Assembly (NCBI RefSeq): GCF_000685315.1
Contig: NZ_ARYM01000007.1
Coordinates: forward strand, 121,995-185,994
Length of the DNA: 64,000 nucleotides
Direction: 5' to 3'
From: Hyphomonas polymorpha PS728
GTDB lineage: Bacteria; Pseudomonadota; Alphaproteobacteria; Caulobacterales; Hyphomonadaceae
Shown here: piece by piece, positions 59,815-64,000 of the stretch
How positions within the stretch are numbered: position 1 is the stretch's first letter
Layout of the letters: each line of letters begins with the position of its first letter
Notes under the pieces: model-generated
What the model was told of the DNA's origin: nothing
Database searches by the model: none
Seen by the model: only the letters and a program-made list of their open reading frames with translations
Translations under genes and position numbers: made by a program

Positions 59815-60927
59815 TCAGCCGCCGGAGCATGCCGCCGCCGGCATAGGGGCCGCAGCCGCAGGCCAGCTCAGCGCATAAGTCACCAGATACCCGTCATGAT
59901 CGGAGAGTTTTCCTCCGGTCTCCGGCCCGTCGAACACCGCCTCAACCCGCAGCGGGCGGATGGTCACAAGCTGGCCATCATCGAACACCTGCAGGTCCTG
60001 CGTATCCAGCCAGGGCGCGTCGCCATCCCATGACATGCGCACATCACAGTCATTGGCAGGCTCGGAACACCAGCGGCGCACGATGTTATAGGGCTTGTGC
60101 TGATCGAAATGTTCGAGACGGTCCGGTGACCGGCGCATGTTGAAATCCCCGCCCAGAATCAGCGGATTGGCCGGGTCGCGGGTCTCCAGCAGGAAGCGCT
60201 CGCTTTCCAGGGTCTGATACCGGTGCGCCGCCAGCGTGCGCGCCTCGCGGACGCGCGCGGCGCCCTGCGCGTTCATGTGGGCGGTCATTATGTCCACCGG
60301 CGAGGGCATGCCGGGAATGATAATCCTCACCAGCAGCGCGCCCTTGGCGGAAAGGCAGTCGAGCCCGGCGCAGGCATGGCGCGAAAAACCGCGCCGGTGC
60401 ACCGCGATGACCGGATAGTCGCTGAACGCATAGAGGCCCGAGCCCAGCAGCTTGCCAGACCGCTCGCCCTTCCGGAAACGGCGGCCGGCGATATGATCCT
60501 GATCAACCAGCCCGGGGTCCGCCATGTCCGACGGCCTCGGTCCGCGCACGCGGTTGGCATATCCGGCGGTCTGGCCGATCCGGGCGCCGCGCGCCGTAAA
60601 CGCCTCCTGCACCAGCAGCACGTCGGGCGCAGTCCCTTCCCGCCGCATCCGCGCCAGCTCTTCGCCGATCTGGTCGAGCAGAGGCCCCCGATTGCGCCGG
60701 GCCGGCCAGGGCAGCCCTTCCACATTGTAGATCAGAACCGAAAGCTCGGTGGATCTCAGCGCCCCATCGGCCGAAACCCTGCCCCCGCCGGGCCCGGTGG
60801 CAGGGCTGCAGCGAAGCGTCTGCTCCTTGGGCCATTGAGCGCATCCGGTTGCCAGCATCGCCAGGGCCGGCCCCGCCAGCAAGGCCCGCAGACGCTTGTT
60901 CTTCAAAAGGGCGCTTGGTTTCGGCAT
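59815..60927 (-). CDS. Endonuclease/exonuclease/phosphatase family lipoprotein
   Basis: A 370-residue protein with signal peptide and lipobox LATGC. The EEP fold shows VLIYNVEGLPW, VLLVQEAFTARGA, IMTAHMNAQG, LILGGDFNMRRS and the closing SDHDGYLVTY, which hold the metal and catalytic His/Asp residues. Family members cleave phosphodiesters in nucleic acids, lipids or inositol phosphates; as an exported lipoprotein it could act as a phospholipase/sphingomyelinase or surface nuclease. Convergent with the GGDEF gene. Confidence 0.88.
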   Translation of the reverse strand: MPKPSALLKNKRLRALLAGPALAMLATGCAQWPKEQTLRCSPATGPGGGRVSADGALRSTELSVLIYNVEGLPWPARRNRGPLLDQIGEELARMRREGTAPDVLLVQEAFTARGARIGQTAGYANRVRGPRPSDMADPGLVDQDHIAGRRFRKGERSGKLLGSGLYAFSDYPVIAVHRRGFSRHACAGLDCLSAKGALLVRIIIPGMPSPVDIMTAHMNAQGAARVREARTLAAHRYQTLESERFLLETRDPANPLILGGDFNMRRSPDRLEHFDQHKPYNIVRRWCSEPANDCDVRMSWDGDAPWLDTQDLQVFDDGQLVTIRPLRVEAVFDGPETGGKLSDHDGYLVTYALSWPAAAAPMPAAACSGG

Positions 60928-61101
60928 GGGGTGCAGGGAAGCCCCCTTTCTGGCTGGATTTGCGGCGGCCGCAGGGAATACTTGCCCCGGCCCGGCCGAT
61001 CAATGTGCCTGCTGCCTGGCGGTCTGGCGCCGCCGGCCTGCCTCAGGCATAACTCTCTGCAGATCCCCCCACTTTTCCCGCAATCAGCGTGAAGTTGGGG
61101 T

Positions 61102-61130
61102 TTGACAGGCGCATCGCTTTGGTGTTTACC
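61102..61130 (+). promoter_or_regulatory. Promoter of rplU
   Basis: TTGACA at 61102-61107 and TTTACC at 61125-61130 with a 17-base spacer form a sigma-70-type promoter about 80 bases upstream of the L21 start. The transcribed leader contains GGGCGC and GCGCCC (61139-61171) that can pair and may fold over the leader. Confidence 0.6.
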
Positions 61131-61208
61131 CCCGACCTTCGGGCGCGGCGCCTTCTGGTGCGGCGCCCTCACACATTTTCACTATTCCATGCCGGAAGGA
61201 TTGGCCCC

Positions 61209-61805
61209 ATGTTCGCGGTCATTAAAACAGGTGGCAAGCAGTACAAGGTTGCCGAAGGCGATACCATCGTCATCGAGCGTCTGGCAGCTGCTGCCGGCGA
61301 GACGGTCACGTTTGACTCCGTTCTCATGGTTGGCGCAGGCGCCGGTGTCACCGTGGGCGCGCCCACGGTTGCAGGTGCCACGGTCACCGGCGAAGTCGCC
61401 GCTGAAGTGCGCGGCCCGAAGCTGATCACCCGCAAGAAGCGTCAGCGCCAGACCTACCGCCGCACCATCGGCCACCGTCAGGACCTGATGGAAGTCACGA
61501 TCACCTCCATCAACACCGATGGCAAGGCGCCGGCCAAGAAAGCCGCTGCCAAGAAGGAAGACGCCCCGAAGGCTGAAGCCGCTCCCGCTGCTGACGCCCC
61601 GGCTGGTGACAACCTGAAGAAACTCACCGGCGTTGGCCCGGCCCTCGAGAAAAAGCTGAACGGCGCAGGCATCACCACCTTCGCTCAGATTGCTGCCCTC
61701 ACCGAGGCCGACATCGCCAAGCTCGAAGAAGAGCTGAGCCTCTCGGGCCGTTTCGCCAAGGACGGCTGGGTCGAGCAGGCCAAAGAACTCGCTAAGGACG
61801 CATAA
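61209..61805 (+). CDS. rplU: Ribosomal protein L21 with C-terminal extension
   Basis: The first 100 residues are L21 ([33 protein letters not shown]). About 98 further residues follow: a Lys/Ala/Pro-rich linker and a helix-hairpin-helix-like domain ([21 protein letters not shown], quoted partly) of the kind found in alphaproteobacterial L21. Such tails may bind RNA. I start at ATG 61209 where the conserved protein begins; the longer frame reaches into the promoter. Confidence 0.96.
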   Translation: MFAVIKTGGKQYKVAEGDTIVIERLAAAAGETVTFDSVLMVGAGAGVTVGAPTVAGATVTGEVAAEVRGPKLITRKKRQRQTYRRTIGHRQDLMEVTITSINTDGKAPAKKAAAKKEDAPKAEAAPAADAPAGDNLKKLTGVGPALEKKLNGAGITTFAQIAALTEADIAKLEEELSLSGRFAKDGWVEQAKELAKDA

Positions 61806-61847
61806 GGCCACCCCCGGCCTTCCGCTAAAGGACAGTAGGAGCAGACT

Positions 61848-62117
61848 ATGGCTCATAAGAAATCAGGTGGTTCGTCCCGCAACGGTCGCGATTCGAACCC
61901 TAAATATCTCGGCGTGAAGAAGTTCGGCGGCGAAGTCGTCGTTCCGGGCAACATCATCGTGCGTCAGCGCGGCACCCAGAAGTGGCCGGGCAAAGGCGTC
62001 GGCATGGGCAAAGACCACACCCTTTTCGCGCTTAAAGGCGGCAAGGTTGAGTTCGCGCACAAGTCCGGTGGCCGCATTTATGTGAACATCGTACCGATGG
62101 CGGACGCAGCCGAATAA
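61848..62117 (+). CDS. rpmA: Ribosomal protein L27
   Basis: An 89-residue L27 starting [20 protein letters not shown], with no N-terminal leader to be cleaved (unlike firmicutes). [29 protein letters not shown] is canonical (quoted partly). It follows rplU after 42 bases as in most bacteria, with AGTAGGAG upstream. A strong terminator lies downstream. Confidence 0.97.
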   Translation: MAHKKSGGSSRNGRDSNPKYLGVKKFGGEVVVPGNIIVRQRGTQKWPGKGVGMGKDHTLFALKGGKVEFAHKSGGRIYVNIVPMADAAE

Positions 62118-62185
62118 GCGGCCTGGGAAGCATCCGGCCGCACGCAGAGGGGTGGCCGGGTCGCGTTTCAGACGACCAGTTTCCG

Positions 62186-62215
62186 GGGGGAGGCAGGCCA
62201 CTGTCTCCCCCTTTT
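62186..62215 (+). terminator. Rho-independent terminator after rpmA
   Basis: An 11-bp stem (GGGGGAGGCAG with CTGTCTCCCCC, one G-T pair) closes a GCCA loop and is followed by TTTT AATTT. It ends the rplU-rpmA transcript about 70 bases past the stop. Confidence 0.85.
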
Positions 62216-62257
62216 AATTTGCCCTCCCCCGCCAGGCCCCGCACATAGGAGGCGGCC

Positions 62258-63872
<1,615 letters not shown>

Positions 63873-63930
63873 CGCGAAGTGGGCCCACCTCTCATGGCTC
63901 CGCAATGGGAGGTGAGGGCAGCAGCGCCCG
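63873..63930. other. Spacer before repeat element
   Basis: A short stretch following the obgE stop without a recognisable feature. Confidence 0.4.
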
Positions 63931-64000
63931 TCATCCTTCGACTTCGCTCAGGATGAGCTACCCTGGTGTCGCGCTTTAGAAGCTCATCCTGAGCGAAGTC
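63931..64000. repeat. Inverted repeat unit pair (REP-like)
   Basis: GACTTCGCTCAGGATGAGCT (63940-63959) recurs as its reverse complement AGCTCATCCTGAGCGAAGTC (63981-64000) after 21 bases. The element extends past the right window edge, and the left arm starts TCATCCTTCG. Short dispersed repeats containing CATCCTGAGCGAAGTCGAAGG are common between genes in alphaproteobacteria. It could act as a transcription terminator or mRNA-stabilising hairpin after obgE. Confidence 0.8.

Overview
The window reads as chromosome of a high-GC alphaproteobacterium, most likely a marine Hyphomonas-like member of the Hyphomonadaceae/Caulobacterales. This is inferred from the rplU-rpmA-GNAT-obgE order, an L21 protein with a helix-hairpin-helix tail, three large TonB-dependent receptors, a FecI/FecR pair, a PHA synthase and a possible CtrA half-site. 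No 16S gene is present, so the assignment is inference. I see no phage, insertion sequence or CRISPR array.

Layout. 1-1.6 kb: start of a P-type cation ATPase on the minus strand, cut by the window edge. 2-5.2 kb: an uncharacterised three-gene module (TPR lipoprotein, membrane-anchored coiled coil, TerB-like protein). 5.4-9.8 kb: Pta/Ptb-type acyltransferase, acetate kinase, phasin and PHA synthase, a carbon-storage and acetyl-phosphate cluster. 9.8-15.4 kb (minus): siderophore-type TonB receptor followed by one ABC ATPase and two DUF3526-type permeases. 15.8-20 kb: AI-2E family permease, then an acetolactate-synthase-like ThDP enzyme with an aldehyde dehydrogenase. 20.2-37.4 kb: a nutrient-scavenging region with a FecR/FecI pair divergent to an STN-domain TonB receptor, two tandem exported amidohydrolases, a GH3 glycosidase with a GPH-type symporter, a TetR regulator, another TonB receptor and a sulfatase. 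Related TTTCCATATG-type palindromes lie upstream of the GH3 gene and of the second receptor, which suggests one TetR regulon.

38-50.6 kb is the most striking part: sixteen tightly packed plus-strand genes. They encode a two-subunit periplasmic molybdenum hydroxylase (IorA/IorB-like), a flavocytochrome c pair (FccA/FccB-like), SoxX, SoxY, SoxZ and SoxA, an XdhC-MocA fusion, molybdenum-cofactor genes moaA, moaD, moaE, moaB, moaC and moeA, and a TauE/SafE exporter. SoxB and SoxCD are absent and the SoxY carrier arm is altered. I propose a dedicated sulfur/molybdenum system that may oxidise an organosulfur or N-heterocyclic substrate.

51-58 kb: two AraC-type regulators next to SDR, MFS and aldo/keto reductase genes, a SnoaL-like protein and a frameshifted Atu4866-family gene. 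58-64 kb: tRNA-Ser(CGA), a membrane GGDEF protein, an exported EEP-family protein, then rplU, rpmA, GNAT and obgE. A repeat begins at the right edge.

Two genes (TetR near 32.79 kb, Atu4866 near 57.89 kb) each look one base short, so either real lesions or small sequence errors are present.
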